64,000 nt of DNA from JAJKIV01 sp036741775 (GTDB lineage: Bacteria; Gemmatimonadota; Gemmatimonadetes; Gemmatimonadales; Gemmatimonadaceae): contig DAINRQ010000007.1 of the NCBI GenBank assembly GCA_036741775.1, forward strand, positions 48,173-112,172. The letters run 5' to 3'. Below are positions 43,406 through 52,408 of the stretch, piece after piece. The translations under genes were made by a program, and so were the position numbers. Below the pieces are notes generated by a model. It was not told the origin of the DNA. It worked only from the letters and a program-made list of their open reading frames with translations, and searched no databases. The first letter of the stretch is position 1. Each line of letters starts with the position of its first letter.

Positions 43406-45610
43406 GTGCCCCTCGACGTTCTGCGCCAAACGCGCGCTGCCCAGCTAACGCCGGGTCGGCCAGTCCGACCACGCGGTCGGCTCTCCGCGGTCGGCCCAAC
43501 CGAGGTACGAGGAGTCATATCGTCACTCGTGCTGCTCGCCGCCAGCGCGGCGGGGTCCGCCGCTCACTCTCAGCCGCCGCCGCTGCCTGGGTACAGTGCG
43601 GCCAACGCCGCCGCGCAACGTCGCCTGGAACTCGACGCGATGGCGCGGCTGACGCCGGAGAGTGCCGCGGCGCATTCGCGGGTCCTGACGCGTGAGGCGC
43701 ACGTTGCCGGCACGCCAGCGCAAGCCCGTACACGCGACTACGTCATTCAGCGCATGCGCGAGTGGGGGCTCGAGGCCGAAACCCGTACGTACGATGTGTG
43801 GATGCCGCATCCGACGAGCATCCGTGTGTGGCGGGTGTCGCCCGATGCACGGGAGCTCTCGCTTGCTGAAGGACCTGTGGCCGGCGATTCGAGCTCCTCT
43901 CTACCGGAAGTCCTCCCGATCAACGGCTACGGCGGGAGCGGGGACGCGACCGCAGAAGTCGTCTACGTCAACTACGGGTTGATCGAGGACTACGCGACGC
44001 TCGACTCGTTAGGTGTGTCGGTGCGCGGGAAGGTCGTCATCGCCCGGTACGGGCGGTCGTTCCGCGGCATCAAGGCCCGCGAAGCCGAGCGGCACGGCGC
44101 GGTCGCGCTCCTGTTGTACAGCGATCCGCAGGACGATGGATACGTCCGCGGGGACGTTTATCCGGCAGGTCCAATGCGCCCGCCGACCGGGATCCAGCGC
44201 GGGAGCGTTTTCAACGGCACCGGGGACCCGACGACCCCGGGCAGGCCGAGCGTGCGTGGTGCGCGCCGCATCGCTCCCGACAGCACCGGCGCGCCCCGCA
44301 TCCCCGTCGTCCCGCTGTCCTACGCCAACGCCGCCGAATTGCTTCGCGACCTCCAGGGTGCCGCGATCCCGCAGGCATGGCAGGGCGGCCTTCCGTTCCG
44401 GTACCACGTGGGTCCCGGACCGGTGATCGCGCGCGTCGCCGTAGCAACCGACACAGCGACGACGCCGTACAAGACGATCTGGAATACCTTCGGTACCGTG
44501 CGCGGCACCGAGTTCCCCGAGGAGCTGGTGCTCGTCGGCGCACACCGCGATGCGTGGGGCCCCGGCGCCGTCGACAACGCGAGCGGCACGACGAGCGTGC
44601 TCGAGGCCGCGCGCGCGCTCGGTGAACTCGTGAGGCGCGGGATCCGGCCGAAGCGCACGATCGTGTTCGCGACCTGGGACGCCGAGGAGTGGGGGCTGAT
44701 CGGCTCGACCGAGTACGTCGAGGAGGATTCGCTTCGGCTATTACGCGGCGCGGTAGCCTACCTGAATCAGGACGGCGTGGTCAGTGGACCGAACTTCGGC
44801 GGGGGAGGATCACCATCGCTGCGCTCGACGCTCCGATCGGTCACGCAGTCGGTCAGCGACCCGAGCGGGAAGGGCAATGTGTATGAGGTCTGGCGGCGCA
44901 CTACGCGGGTGGCGGATTCGACCGAGCCGCCAATGGGGGATCCCGGAGGCGGTTCGGACTTCGCGGGATTTTACAACCACCTGGGTATCCCCCACGCCGA
45001 CTGGGGGTTCGGTGGCCCCGGTGGCATCTACCACTCGACGTACGATAACCGACACTGGATGGAGACGTTCGGCGACCCTGCGTACCGATACCACGTGGCG
45101 ACGGCGCAGATCAGTGCGGCAATGGCGCTGCGCCTCGCGAACGCGGACGTTCTTCCGTACGACTACGTCGAGTTCGCGCGCACCATGCGGCGGTATCTCC
45201 CACCGATCGATAGCGCGTTAGGCGCTCACCGCTGGTCCGCGTCGGCGAGCCCGCTCCGGGCCGCGCTCGAGCGCATGGAGCGGAATGCGATCGCGTTCTC
45301 CGCATCCCGCGATTCTGCGCTCCAACATGGCCTGCCGTCGTCGACACGTCGCGCGGTCAATACCGCGCTCTTGCGCGTCGAGCGCGCGCTGACGCGTCCC
45401 GAGGGGCTCCGCACGCGCCCGTGGGTCCGCGGGCTCGTGTATGCCGCCGACGAGAACAACGGCTACGCCACGATGGCTTTCCCGTCCGTCAATGAGGCGA
45501 TTCGTGCCGGAGACCCGGCCCTCGTACAGCACGAAATCGACGACTTCGCTCGCCGCTTCGACGCGGCGACGGCGGCGCTGGACGACGCCCGTCGGGCCTT
45601 AGGTCGTTAG
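43406..45610 (+). CDS. M28-family metallopeptidase, glutamate carboxypeptidase II-like
   Basis: An exported protein of up to 734 residues with the three-part layout of M28B/transferrin-receptor-like peptidases: peptidase half, PA-like insertion (VSVRGKVVIARYGRSFRGIKAREAERHGA) and C-terminal dimerisation helices. Zinc ligands are in GAHRDAWGPGAVDNASGT, ATWDAEEWGLIGSTEY, LNQDGV and IYHSTYDN. The signal peptide ISSLVLLAASAAGSAAHSQ has no standard start immediately before it. GTG 43406 adds some 35 basic residues, and a longer frame to 43289 lies in the Smr gene. A start at ATA 43518, after GAGGTACGAGGAG, is another possibility. Confidence 0.9.
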   Translation: MPLDVLRQTRAAQLTPGRPVRPRGRLSAVGPTEVRGVISSLVLLAASAAGSAAHSQPPPLPGYSAANAAAQRRLELDAMARLTPESAAAHSRVLTREAHVAGTPAQARTRDYVIQRMREWGLEAETRTYDVWMPHPTSIRVWRVSPDARELSLAEGPVAGDSSSSLPEVLPINGYGGSGDATAEVVYVNYGLIEDYATLDSLGVSVRGKVVIARYGRSFRGIKAREAERHGAVALLLYSDPQDDGYVRGDVYPAGPMRPPTGIQRGSVFNGTGDPTTPGRPSVRGARRIAPDSTGAPRIPVVPLSYANAAELLRDLQGAAIPQAWQGGLPFRYHVGPGPVIARVAVATDTATTPYKTIWNTFGTVRGTEFPEELVLVGAHRDAWGPGAVDNASGTTSVLEAARALGELVRRGIRPKRTIVFATWDAEEWGLIGSTEYVEEDSLRLLRGAVAYLNQDGVVSGPNFGGGGSPSLRSTLRSVTQSVSDPSGKGNVYEVWRRTTRVADSTEPPMGDPGGGSDFAGFYNHLGIPHADWGFGGPGGIYHSTYDNRHWMETFGDPAYRYHVATAQISAAMALRLANADVLPYDYVEFARTMRRYLPPIDSALGAHRWSASASPLRAALERMERNAIAFSASRDSALQHGLPSSTRRAVNTALLRVERALTRPEGLRTRPWVRGLVYAADENNGYATMAFPSVNEAIRAGDPALVQHEIDDFARRFDAATAALDDARRALGR

Positions 45611-45650
45611 GCAACGCGCGGCGAGTCGCCGTTCCCGCAATCCGACGCCG

Positions 45651-47576
45651 TCAGCGCCGCAGCGTCCAGACCACAAACGCGGCGAGCGCGACGAACGCCA
45701 CCACTAACGCGATCATCAGCGGGCGGTGTCCGCCCGAGGACGCGGCTGCAGACCCCGGCGCCTGCGTGTTGGCGTCGGCCGCCCTCGCAGGTCTGCTGCT
45801 CGACGGCTGCGATGGCTGGCGCCCGGACGCGGGTGCCGGCCCGGCGGTCGGCTCCGGGCCTGAGGCAGCCGCACTCGGCGAGGGTGGGACCGATGAGGCC
45901 ACCTCATCTCTCCGTACGGCGGGCTGCTGGAGCGGAGCTGCGGGCTGAACCCGCTCGTCCGAGACCGACGGGTTGGCCGATGAGGGAGCCGTCGTGGGCA
46001 GCGTCACCTCGGCCGGCACGGCGGGAGCAGGTGGAGGCGCATGGTTCGGCACGGCCATGAGACCCGTGGGCGTCGTGCGTCGCTTGGCGACGTAAGCACG
46101 GGGCAGGGATTTGCCACCTGACGCCGTTGTCCGCGGGATCGCCGCCGCGGGATGGCGCGCGGGTACCGACACCGGTGTGCGGCGCCGGACTTCGGTGATC
46201 GGTTCCGGTGTCGCGAGAGCAGGTCGGGCGGAATCGACGTTCGTCTCCGCCGATTCAGGATTCGCTTCCGTCTTCTCGACCGGTGGATCCGGTAGCGATT
46301 CGACGAGCGTTTCGATGTCGGACTCGGCAACGATGACGCCGGCTGGATCGATCACGGTGTCGGTATCGCGTTCCGCTACGGCGCGGTGCGTCGGGGTCAC
46401 GGCAGGCGGTAAGACGACCGACGCTTCCATCGCCGAGATGTCGCCTCCGGCGCCGTTGGGAGGGGCGTCGACCGCCGTCGTGTGTTGCTCACGGGCGCGG
46501 TCGCCCCAGTGGCCGCCCGGGACGAGCCTGACGTCCGCCGCCACGAACGTGACCGCCGGCGCGTCGGGGGTTCCCGATGGCGCGGCAGATGGCCCCGTCG
46601 AACCACGTATGGGCTCGGCGGCGCCAGCAGCGACGTCATCATTCCACACTGGCCTCCCGATTTCCAGGTCGAGCACATCAGCCGACAAGCCACGACCGTC
46701 GGACACGGCTGTCGATTCGGCGTTAGGCGCACCGGGAGCCGTCGGTCGCGGCACCGGCGATGTCCCGACGGGTGCGTCGAGTGGGATCACCGATGACGAC
46801 TCCACGACCGGCCCCAACGCCCGCGGTGGTTCGAGCGCCATGACGGCGACACGTGCCGAGCGGGCAGGGAGCGACGGGATTGCTCCGCTGCACGCACAGC
46901 CGAGGCCCGGCGCGAGGTCGAGCAGCACGTTGTCGCTCGTGATGATATGCTGCGCCAGATCGGTGGAGATGTCCTCTCGGTCGATCTCGACGAGGGTGCG
47001 CGCGTCCGCCTCGTTCCACAACACTTCCGGGCTCGGGACGCCACCGGGTGCGGAGCACCAGCGGCGCCGATCTGGCGGCACGATCGAGTCGAAGACGAGC
47101 GGCTGTTCGGACAGCGCGATCCCGCGGTCGGCGATGTCGGCGAAGAACGTATCCGGTGTTAGGCGGGCGTCGATCGCAGGGTCATCAGCGCTCGGGCAAG
47201 TGCCGATGTACGTGATGTGCACCCCGTGCTCGCCGTACGCGGCGCGAAGGTAGCGAGCCGCGGCGACCGGTGGCGCCACGAGTGAGACGAGAAACGGAGC
47301 CAGGTCCGGGCCAGACGCGAGGAGCCGCGATCGCACGAACGGACAGACGCACATGACCGCCGGCCCTTTTTCTCGCCCGAGGAGACGCCGCACCGTCTCC
47401 GCGGCGAGCAGCTCGTCGCCCCAACTCGCCGGCACCGCGACCGAGAATCCGTGTTGCAGGCAGGCATGCGCGAGCTGCACCGGAGTCGCCGGTGCAGCTG
47501 CGAGCACGGCGTCGTTGCCGACGATTGCCACGGCGGGCACCGGCCGACGCTCGACGTTTGGGAAGGAGGCAGACAT
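45651..47576 (-). CDS. Tail-anchored protein with [FeFe]-hydrogenase-like (LSU C-terminal) domain
   Basis: A 641-residue protein in three parts. Residues about 15-235 follow the [FeFe]-hydrogenase large-subunit C-terminal fold: LAHACLQHGFSVAV, VMCVCPFVRSRLL (Cys76, Cys78), then FLVSLVAPPVAAARYLRAAYG. VHITYIGTCPSADDPA (Cys127) is followed by LTPDTFFADIADRGI, APGGVPSPEVLW and APGLGCACSGAIP (Cys227, Cys229). These match the L1, L2 and L3 cysteine regions of the H-cluster family, without ferredoxin domains. Residues about 250-610 are a Pro/Ala/Thr-rich linker. A single C-terminal helix (MIALVVAFVALAAFVVWTL) ends in RR. It is divergent from a Crp/Fnr gene. I infer a redox or gas sensor rather than an enzyme; remote homology should be tested. 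Confidence 0.72.
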   Translation of the reverse strand: MSASFPNVERRPVPAVAIVGNDAVLAAAPATPVQLAHACLQHGFSVAVPASWGDELLAAETVRRLLGREKGPAVMCVCPFVRSRLLASGPDLAPFLVSLVAPPVAAARYLRAAYGEHGVHITYIGTCPSADDPAIDARLTPDTFFADIADRGIALSEQPLVFDSIVPPDRRRWCSAPGGVPSPEVLWNEADARTLVEIDREDISTDLAQHIITSDNVLLDLAPGLGCACSGAIPSLPARSARVAVMALEPPRALGPVVESSSVIPLDAPVGTSPVPRPTAPGAPNAESTAVSDGRGLSADVLDLEIGRPVWNDDVAAGAAEPIRGSTGPSAAPSGTPDAPAVTFVAADVRLVPGGHWGDRAREQHTTAVDAPPNGAGGDISAMEASVVLPPAVTPTHRAVAERDTDTVIDPAGVIVAESDIETLVESLPDPPVEKTEANPESAETNVDSARPALATPEPITEVRRRTPVSVPARHPAAAIPRTTASGGKSLPRAYVAKRRTTPTGLMAVPNHAPPPAPAVPAEVTLPTTAPSSANPSVSDERVQPAAPLQQPAVRRDEVASSVPPSPSAAASGPEPTAGPAPASGRQPSQPSSSRPARAADANTQAPGSAAASSGGHRPLMIALVVAFVALAAFVVWTLRR

Positions 47577-47639
47577 TGAGAAAGCGGTTGCTGTTCAAAG
47601 CAAGCGACGAACACGGGGCCTGTCCAGACGGAACGCACT

Positions 47640-48419
47640 TTGCAGACACGGTCATTTCGTCTGCTGCGCGAGTTAACGAAGTTGCTGGATGCAGGATTGA
47701 AGCAACCAGAAAAGCGACTGCCGGGTGATGTGGCCGACATCGTCGCCGCCTATGCCGCAAAGGCGACATGGCCAGCGGGGTTCGTGGTCTATCAGCGCGG
47801 GGCCCATGCGGATGGGCTGTTCATTGTCACACGCGGCCGCATTGTGCTCCGGAGTCGGGTGAAAGCCGGGCGCGCATTCGTGCCTGCGCTCGCGCGCGAA
47901 GGCGAGACCTTTGGATGGGAAGGACTCGGGGCCAACGCCCGGTATGCCACCGATGCCCGCGCCGATGAGGAGTCGGACACCCTCCATCTGAGCACCGCCC
48001 GTTTCCGGGAGCTGCTTCGCGAGCAGCCACAACACGCGCTCGCGCTGGTCGCGCAGATGGTCGGCGAACGTACCGCCTTGCTCGAGAAGCTCCGTGAGCT
48101 GGCCACGCTCAGCGTCGAGCAACGGCTCATCTCGTCCCTCGTCCGATTGGCCCACGCGCGGATGTTCGTGACCGATGATGGTCGGATTGCGCTTGGCCCG
48201 CCACAGTACCGCCTGCTCTGTGAACTGGTCGGCGCCACGAGAGAGTCGGTCTCGCTCGTTCTCACACGCCTCGTCGCCGAGGGCTTGGCCGAGCGGAACG
48301 GGACCACCATCTTCGTCGCGCCCGTCAGCGCGCTGGCTGATCGGCTCGACAGCAATCGCCTCGACGGGGAAATGCCTATCGTCGTCAGCACCGAGATGGC
48401 ACTCGAGGCTCGCGACTGA
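47640..48419 (+). CDS. Crp/Fnr-family transcriptional regulator
   Basis: A cyclic-nucleotide-binding-like domain (GFVVYQRGAHADGLFIVTRGRIVLRSR, residues about 45-75) is followed by the long dimerisation helix (LALVAQMVGERTALLEKLRELATLSVEQRLISSLVRLA). The C-terminal winged helix is LLCELVGATRESVSLVLTRLVAEGLAERNGTTIFV. There is no N-terminal cysteine cluster, so it is not an Fnr-type iron-sulfur sensor. The cAMP-contact arginine is not evident. The start is uncertain: TTG 47640, TTG 47679 or GTG 47730 are possible. It lies 63 bp from the divergent hydrogenase-like gene. Confidence 0.9.
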   Translation: MQTRSFRLLRELTKLLDAGLKQPEKRLPGDVADIVAAYAAKATWPAGFVVYQRGAHADGLFIVTRGRIVLRSRVKAGRAFVPALAREGETFGWEGLGANARYATDARADEESDTLHLSTARFRELLREQPQHALALVAQMVGERTALLEKLRELATLSVEQRLISSLVRLAHARMFVTDDGRIALGPPQYRLLCELVGATRESVSLVLTRLVAEGLAERNGTTIFVAPVSALADRLDSNRLDGEMPIVVSTEMALEARD

Positions 48420-48539
48420 TTCGTCGGACCACGCGTCTGACCCGCTGCATGCGGGGTCGTCGCGACGGCGCGCACAGACGAGCTCCAGCCCGCGGAGTAT
48501 ATTGGCTTCGGTCAGGACATCCCCGACCGGCCATCTGTC

Positions 48540-49787
48540 ATGTCCACGGGAACTTTCATGTCTCCACCCACCGGCTCGTCGAGCGCTGCGAGCTTGGACG
48601 AGCTCGGTCCCGACGAGATCGCGCGCTACAGCCGTCATCTCGGACTCGCCGAGATCGGCGAGGAGGGGCAAACTCGGCTCAAGCGCTCGAGCGTTCTCAT
48701 TGTCGGTGCGGGGGGGCTCGGGTCTCCTGCAGCGTTGTATCTCGCCGCGGCGGGCGTGGGGCGCCTCGGGATCGCGGACTTCGACACGGTCGACGTCACC
48801 AACCTGCAGCGACAGGTCCTGCACGACACGACTGCGATAGGTCGCCGAAAAACGGACTCCGCGCGCCAACGGATCGAAGCACTCAACCCGTTGGTGCTGG
48901 TCGAGACCTTCGACGAGGAACTGACGGCCGCTAACGCGCTCGATGTCATTCGTGAGTACGATGTCGTCATTGATGGCACGGACAACTTCAAGACCCGCTA
49001 TCTGACGAACGACGCTTGCGTGCTGCTCGGTCGGCCGAACGTCTACGGGAGTGTCCTCCGCTTCGAAGGGCAAGCTTCCGTCTTCTCGACCCCCGACGGC
49101 CCATGCTATCGATGTCTCTTCCGTGAGCCGCCACCGCCGGGGCTCGTTCCCAGCTGTGCAGAAGCCGGTGTGCTCGGCGTGCTGCCCGGACTCGTCGGGA
49201 CCATTCAGGCCACCGAGGCCATCAAACTCATTCTCGGCGCGGGCGACACGCTCGCTGGGCGGTTGCTGCTCATCGATGCGTGGCGCATGCGCTTCCGCAC
49301 GATACACGTGCGGCGCGATCCCGAGTGTCCCGCGTGCGGCACCCGCGAGCTCACCGCGCTGATCGATTACGATGAATTCTGTGCGCCACGCACCGGGCAA
49401 GCGGAGACGACTCCCCCGGTCGCTGGCCGGTCACGTGCCGGATCGCGCCCGTCGTCGCGACCGGGTGTCGTGCAGAACGTGACGCCTGGCGAACTGGCTG
49501 AACGGCTTCGTCGAGGCGATACGCTCGACGTAATAGACGTTCGCGAGCCCTACGAGTGGCGGATTGCGCGCATCGAAGGGGCGCGACTCGTTCCGTTATC
49601 TCGCCTCGAGGCAGCGTCATCCGATCTTCGGCGGGATCGCGAGATCGTCCTGTACTGCCACCACGGACAACGTAGCCGGATGGCGGGCGAGTATCTCGTT
49701 GCCCAGGGCTTCGACCGCGTCTGGAATCTGACCGGCGGCATTGCCCGGTGGAGCGCAGAGGTGGACCCCTCCGTGCCGACGTACTGA
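48540..49787 (+). CDS. MoeB/ThiF-type adenylyltransferase fused to rhodanese
   Basis: A 415-residue E1-like enzyme that adenylates the C-terminal glycine of sulfur carriers such as MoaD or ThiS. The nucleotide loop is VLIVGAGGLGSPAALYLAAAGVG. Zinc-binding pairs are CYRC and CPAC, and the catalytic-cysteine loop is VPSCAEAGVLGVLPG. A rhodanese domain follows from about residue 315 (VIDVREPYEWRIARIEGA) with active-site Cys in LYCHHGQRSRMAGEYL. The MOCS3/MoeZ layout suggests one protein activates and sulfurates the carrier. It could serve molybdopterin, thiamine or cysteine synthesis. No carrier gene is adjacent. Confidence 0.93.
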   Translation: MSTGTFMSPPTGSSSAASLDELGPDEIARYSRHLGLAEIGEEGQTRLKRSSVLIVGAGGLGSPAALYLAAAGVGRLGIADFDTVDVTNLQRQVLHDTTAIGRRKTDSARQRIEALNPLVLVETFDEELTAANALDVIREYDVVIDGTDNFKTRYLTNDACVLLGRPNVYGSVLRFEGQASVFSTPDGPCYRCLFREPPPPGLVPSCAEAGVLGVLPGLVGTIQATEAIKLILGAGDTLAGRLLLIDAWRMRFRTIHVRRDPECPACGTRELTALIDYDEFCAPRTGQAETTPPVAGRSRAGSRPSSRPGVVQNVTPGELAERLRRGDTLDVIDVREPYEWRIARIEGARLVPLSRLEAASSDLRRDREIVLYCHHGQRSRMAGEYLVAQGFDRVWNLTGGIARWSAEVDPSVPTY

Positions 49788-49821
49788 CGCGTATGTGCGC
49801 ACGACGCCCGGGGGCGAGCTG

Positions 49822-50754
49822 ATGTCCGTTGTCGTCCTCGCACTGCTCGTGATAGCGGTCGGTCTGATTCGGACCCGAGCCCGCACTCGTGCCCTCCGAA
49901 CGGTGGCGGCGCGCCTGTCGTTAGGTGCCGACGGCGTTGTCGTCGGCGCGGCGCCGATCGAGCTTTCGGCCGACACCGGTCGTGCCGTATTGCTTCTACA
50001 CGGGTTCGGTGACACGCCGCAGACGCTGGAATACCTCGCGTCCTACTTGCACGCGCACGGATGGACAGTTCGTGCCCCGCTTCTCCCCGGGCACGGTCGG
50101 TCTCTCGACGCATTCGCGGCGAGCCGAGCGGACGAGTGGATCGAGCTCGCGCGGCATGAGCTCGAGACCCTGCGTCGCCGATACCCGATGGTGTCCATCG
50201 TGGGACTGTCCATGGGAGGGTCGCTCGCAACGATTCTCGCCGCGGAATCGCCCGACGTGCGCGCGGTAGCGCTTCTCGCGCCGTACCTCAGCATGCCGAC
50301 ACGGCTTCGACGTGCGGCGGCGGTGCACAGCGTCCTTGGTTTGGCCGTCCCTTACCTGCGAGGTGGGGGCGAGCGATCGATACGCGACCCTGATGAGCTC
50401 GCCCGCAATCTCGCGTATGGTTTTACGACTCCGCGGCTCGTGTACGAGCTCTCGCAGGTCGTAGAGAGGGCACGTCGCGCCGCACCGAACGTGTCGGCGC
50501 CGACACTCGTGATCCAATCACGGCAAGACAACCGGATCCCGGCCGACGCAGCGGAACGCGCATTCGCGCTGTTCACGGCACCGCACCGCCGGCTTGTGTG
50601 GACGGAAGGGAACGGCCACATCATCACGGTCGACTACGGTCGCCAAGCCATCTTCGCGTCCGTGGTGGAATGGCTGGCAACGCATACGCTGTCGGACCCG
50701 CGATCGTTGGGCGTTGCCGAGCCACCGCGTACCCCGACGCGGTCGGCCCCGTAA
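49822..50754 (+). CDS. Membrane-anchored alpha/beta hydrolase (monoglyceride lipase/carboxylesterase type)
   Basis: A 310-residue hydrolase. An N-terminal hydrophobic segment (SVVVLALLVIAVGLIRTR) can anchor it. The oxyanion motif is LLLHGFGDTPQT, the nucleophile is in VSIVGLSMGGSLATIL, the acid is in LVIQSRQDNRIP, and the catalytic His is in WTEGNGHIITVD. These resemble Est30 and monoglyceride lipases. GGGGCGAG precedes ATG 49822. It probably forms a transcript with the MoeB-like gene. Confidence 0.88.
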   Translation: MSVVVLALLVIAVGLIRTRARTRALRTVAARLSLGADGVVVGAAPIELSADTGRAVLLLHGFGDTPQTLEYLASYLHAHGWTVRAPLLPGHGRSLDAFAASRADEWIELARHELETLRRRYPMVSIVGLSMGGSLATILAAESPDVRAVALLAPYLSMPTRLRRAAAVHSVLGLAVPYLRGGGERSIRDPDELARNLAYGFTTPRLVYELSQVVERARRAAPNVSAPTLVIQSRQDNRIPADAAERAFALFTAPHRRLVWTEGNGHIITVDYGRQAIFASVVEWLATHTLSDPRSLGVAEPPRTPTRSAP

Positions 50755-50757
50755 ATT

Positions 50758-50786
50758 CCTCGGGACGGGTGACACCCGTCCCGAGG
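50758..50786. terminator. Hairpin between convergent esterase and histone-like genes
   Basis: A 12-bp perfect stem (CCTCGGGACGGG) with a 5-nt loop starts 4 nt after the esterase stop codon. No T tract on the plus strand; AATTTAC follows on the minus strand. Confidence 0.55.
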
Positions 50787-50851
50787 TCGTCAAGCGTCCC
50801 GCTCAGCGACCGTTCCGCGTTCCGTCGAACCGAAGCGCGACCCGGAGTTGC

Positions 50852-51187
50852 TCATGTAGGAGTGACGCGGTCCTTCACTTCCTCGACGAGCCGCTCGACG
50901 GCCTGAACGCCCTGTTTCGCCGCCGTCGCACCTTGCTGAAGCACCGTCGACGCGACGCGTTTGATGCGCGTCACGGGTCCCTGCTTTCTGGTCGACCGCG
51001 TGCGCTTCCGCTTCGATGCCGCCGACCCGCGCGCGGATTTTTTCTTCGCCGCCACTTTCGGCTTTGCGGCAACGCGCGGTCCGCGCGTCTGCTTGGTTTT
51101 TGTCGCCGCAGTCTTGCCAGACGCCCGCTTCGTCGTACTCGATTTCCGACGCGTTTTTCCGCCTGACGACTTCGATCGTGTCGCCAT
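50852..51187 (-). CDS. Histone H1-like Lys/Ala-rich nucleoid protein
   Basis: A 111-residue, highly basic, low-complexity protein. Residues 1-72 are nearly all Lys, Arg, Ala, Ser and Thr (for example KPKVAAKKKSARGSAASKRK), like the tail of eukaryotic H1 or bacterial AlgP/Hc1/BphA-type proteins. The last 40 residues form a helix (RIKRVASTVLQQGATAAKQGVQAVERLVEEVKDRV). Such proteins bind DNA non-specifically and compact the nucleoid. GAGGA lies upstream of ATG 51187. Confidence 0.8.
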   Translation of the reverse strand: MATRSKSSGGKTRRKSSTTKRASGKTAATKTKQTRGPRVAAKPKVAAKKKSARGSAASKRKRTRSTRKQGPVTRIKRVASTVLQQGATAAKQGVQAVERLVEEVKDRVTPT

Positions 51188-51828
51188 CTCTGTGTCCTCG
51201 GAGGGAAGGTACGTGCCGGTTCTGCGCAAGATTCGCGCGCAACGCCGAGCCTGCCCATCTCTGCGGGCCGCACGAGGTGAATCGGCCGCGTCGCAAAATT
51301 GCGCGCTCGTTGCGGATTGCAACCGTCGTGTCGGTTCCGGAGTCGGCAGATCACCGTTTCGCCGCAAGCGCACAGTGTCACGAGTCGAGGCCTGGTAGCG
51401 CTCGCGTCGCGACAGGCGCTCAGCGCTCCGAACCGCGTCATTCATGGCGCGCCGGCAGTACTGCGCTCGCCCCTAACGCGCGCGCAATTTCACGAGTCTC
51501 GGCACGCGCGGTCCGAAACTTAAGCGGCTGCCTTGATTGGACTTCGGTGGCACTTTCCGGCGGCGTGGATGCTGTCGCGTTTCGCGACACTTCCGAGGCG
51601 GGATCGAAGGTGTGGATCGCGCGGTCGAGGGCGTGCGGGCGGGGGATCGGGCCGCATCACCTGGAACTGTAGCAAATCTCGACAGTGTCGAGCCGAGTGA
51701 CGGCGGCACAAATCGTTCGTCAACCGCGCGGGTGGAGCGTACGGATCAGTTCGTTAAGTGAGCTCCGGCACAAGGTCGGCGCGATAATGCGGCGCCCCAT
51801 CTCACCCTCTCCCCAAGGTAGCGGCTGA
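51188..51828. other. 641-bp intergenic region; no gene, one operator-like palindrome
   Basis: I find no convincing coding frame here. Two short palindromes stand out: TGTCGCG-TTT-CGCGACA (51573-51589) and CTCGACA-G-TGTCGAG (51678-51692). The latter lies 137 bp before the secreted-subunit gene and has the odd-centred shape of a repressor site. The region probably carries the promoters of the histone-like gene and of the four-gene operon. Confidence 0.5.
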
Positions 51829-52407
51829 ATGATTCGACTTCGCACTCTCTCCGTTTCTGTGGCTGCGCTCACTGTCTTTGCTGCGACGGCTGCTGCACAG
51901 GCCGGCCTCCAGTCGAACATCGAAACGGTCTCGCTGAGCGCCGTCAAGAACACGTCGTTGACCGTTACCGTGAACTCCGGCTCCACCCAGAGCATCGCCA
52001 GCATCACGGACAACGCGGTGAACAACTTCCCATCCGCGGTCAACATCACGACCGCGTGGGACATCAACCCGTCGGCGGCGTCGGTCACGCTGGTCGGCTA
52101 CTTCTCGAACGCCGCGGCCGCGCTGAGCAACGGCAGCTTCGACATCGCGACCACCCAGGTGAAGGGCCGCGTCCCCACCGCCGGCGCGCCTAACGCGCCA
52201 GCGGCATTCACCGCGTTCACGAGCGGCGCTGTGGGTGGAGTCGGGACGGCGGGCGGCAGCCTCACGCTCTTCAGCGAAACGATCACGGGTGCGAACAAGA
52301 ATTCGAGCCGCACCATTGACCTCGAGCTGCAACTCGACCTCACCGGGCAGACGACCACCCCTGGGACGTATACGGGCACTCTCAACCTCCGCGCCGTCAC
52401 GCAATAG
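51829..52407 (+). CDS. Secreted subunit A of a chaperone-assisted surface system (pilin-like)
   Basis: A 192-residue exported, all-beta protein without cysteine. The signal peptide ends FAATAAAQ. The mature part is rich in Ser, Thr and Ala and ends with SSRTIDLELQLDL and TPGTYTGTLNLRAVTQ. That last strand pattern, GxYxGTLxxxAxxx, resembles spore-coat-U/CsuA-type subunits and DUF4402-like proteins. It is the first gene of an operon with a PapD-like chaperone, a paralogous subunit of identical length and a barrel. The hypothesis is a fibre or coat subunit completed by strand donation. Confidence 0.78.
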   Translation: MIRLRTLSVSVAALTVFAATAAAQAGLQSNIETVSLSAVKNTSLTVTVNSGSTQSIASITDNAVNNFPSAVNITTAWDINPSAASVTLVGYFSNAAAALSNGSFDIATTQVKGRVPTAGAPNAPAAFTAFTSGAVGGVGTAGGSLTLFSETITGANKNSSRTIDLELQLDLTGQTTTPGTYTGTLNLRAVTQ

Positions 52408-52408
52408 C

